Assembly: GCA_001632435.1 (NCBI GenBank)
Contig: KV423968.1
Span: forward strand, 113,260-177,259
Source: Calocera cornea HHB12733
Lineage: Eukaryota > Basidiomycota > Dacrymycetes > Dacrymycetales > Dacrymycetaceae
DNA: 64,000 nt
Reading direction: 5' to 3'
Shown: in pieces, positions 63,959 to 64,000 of the stretch
Layout of the letters: the number at the start of each line of letters is the position of its first letter
How positions within the stretch are numbered: the first letter of the stretch is position 1
Program-made: the position numbers and the translations under genes
The notes under the pieces: generated by a model
The model's input: the letters and a program-made list of their open reading frames with translations, nothing else
The model's database searches: none
What the model was told of the DNA's origin: nothing

Positions 63959-63981
63959 GTCGCGAACTTCGCGTTCGCGAC
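63959..63981. repeat. Perfect 9-bp GC-rich hairpin at window end
   Basis: GTCGCGAAC pairs perfectly with GTTCGCGAC around TTCGC; the arms contain NruI-like TCGCGA. The element may continue past the window edge. Confidence 0.85.
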
Positions 63982-64000
63982 GCAACCCCGGAGCGAACGC

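Noticed and set aside
1..64000. tRNA genes
   Set aside because: I looked for B-box-like GGTTCGAANCC words with an A box at the right distance and found none; a covariance-model scan would be decisive.

Overview
The window is nuclear DNA of a filamentous basidiomycete, most likely an Agaricomycete. The signs are GC-rich genes cut by many introns of about 45-65 nt with GTRNGY donors, fungal-specific families (Zn2Cys6 regulators, Ice2, Pex16, a Dug3-type amidotransferase, HPP, a TPR-CHAT protein), and very short intergenic gaps with mixed gene orientation. I found no rRNA, tRNA, CRISPR or bacterial-style operon. Coding models were spliced by eye; in nearly all of them the exon lengths sum to a multiple of three and the joins restore family motifs.

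Layout. 0-7.1 kb: QCR9 (complex III) and mitochondrial uS11m share one divergent promoter, followed by a nitrilase, SEC17 (alpha-SNAP) and NPR2 (TORC1/GATOR1). 7.6-11 kb: one large TPR-CHAT caspase-like protein. 11-14.9 kb: a gene-poor stretch with simple repeats. 14.9-17.7 kb: a Zn2Cys6 transcription factor. 18.7-28.9 kb: an apparent catabolic block made of an MFS sugar/quinate-type permease, a GH106-like alpha-L-rhamnosidase, a second Zn2Cys6 factor and a DHDPS/NAL-family aldolase, arranged as two divergent pairs. 29.2-37.8 kb: prephenate dehydratase, importin alpha, a BTB protein, a SET-domain protein and an SH3BGR/glutaredoxin-fold protein. 38.2-47.8 kb: a putative small membrane protein, an HPP membrane protein, mitochondrial uS19m (five tiny exons), DUG3, an M24 peptidase-like secreted protein, phosphoacetylglucosamine mutase and ICE2. 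48-61.5 kb: UTP7, a CHY zinc-finger protein, a short SGT1, an RBM39/Rsd1-like splicing factor, PEX16, LSM1 and a large coiled-coil protein. 61.5-64 kb: a repeat-rich region with a duplicated 3' end, an interrupted reading frame and a run of perfect hairpins.

Most genes are housekeeping: mitochondrial translation and respiration, vesicle fusion, TORC1 signalling, nuclear import, ribosome biogenesis, splicing, mRNA decay, peroxisome biogenesis and chitin precursor synthesis. The parts most worth a second look are the 18.7-28.9 kb block, which could take up and break down rhamnose- or uronate-containing sugars under its own regulator; the CHAT protein; the small genes hidden by splicing (uS19m, CHY); the short SGT1 with a GC-AG intron and a 7-nt exon; and the hairpin and repeat tract at the right end.
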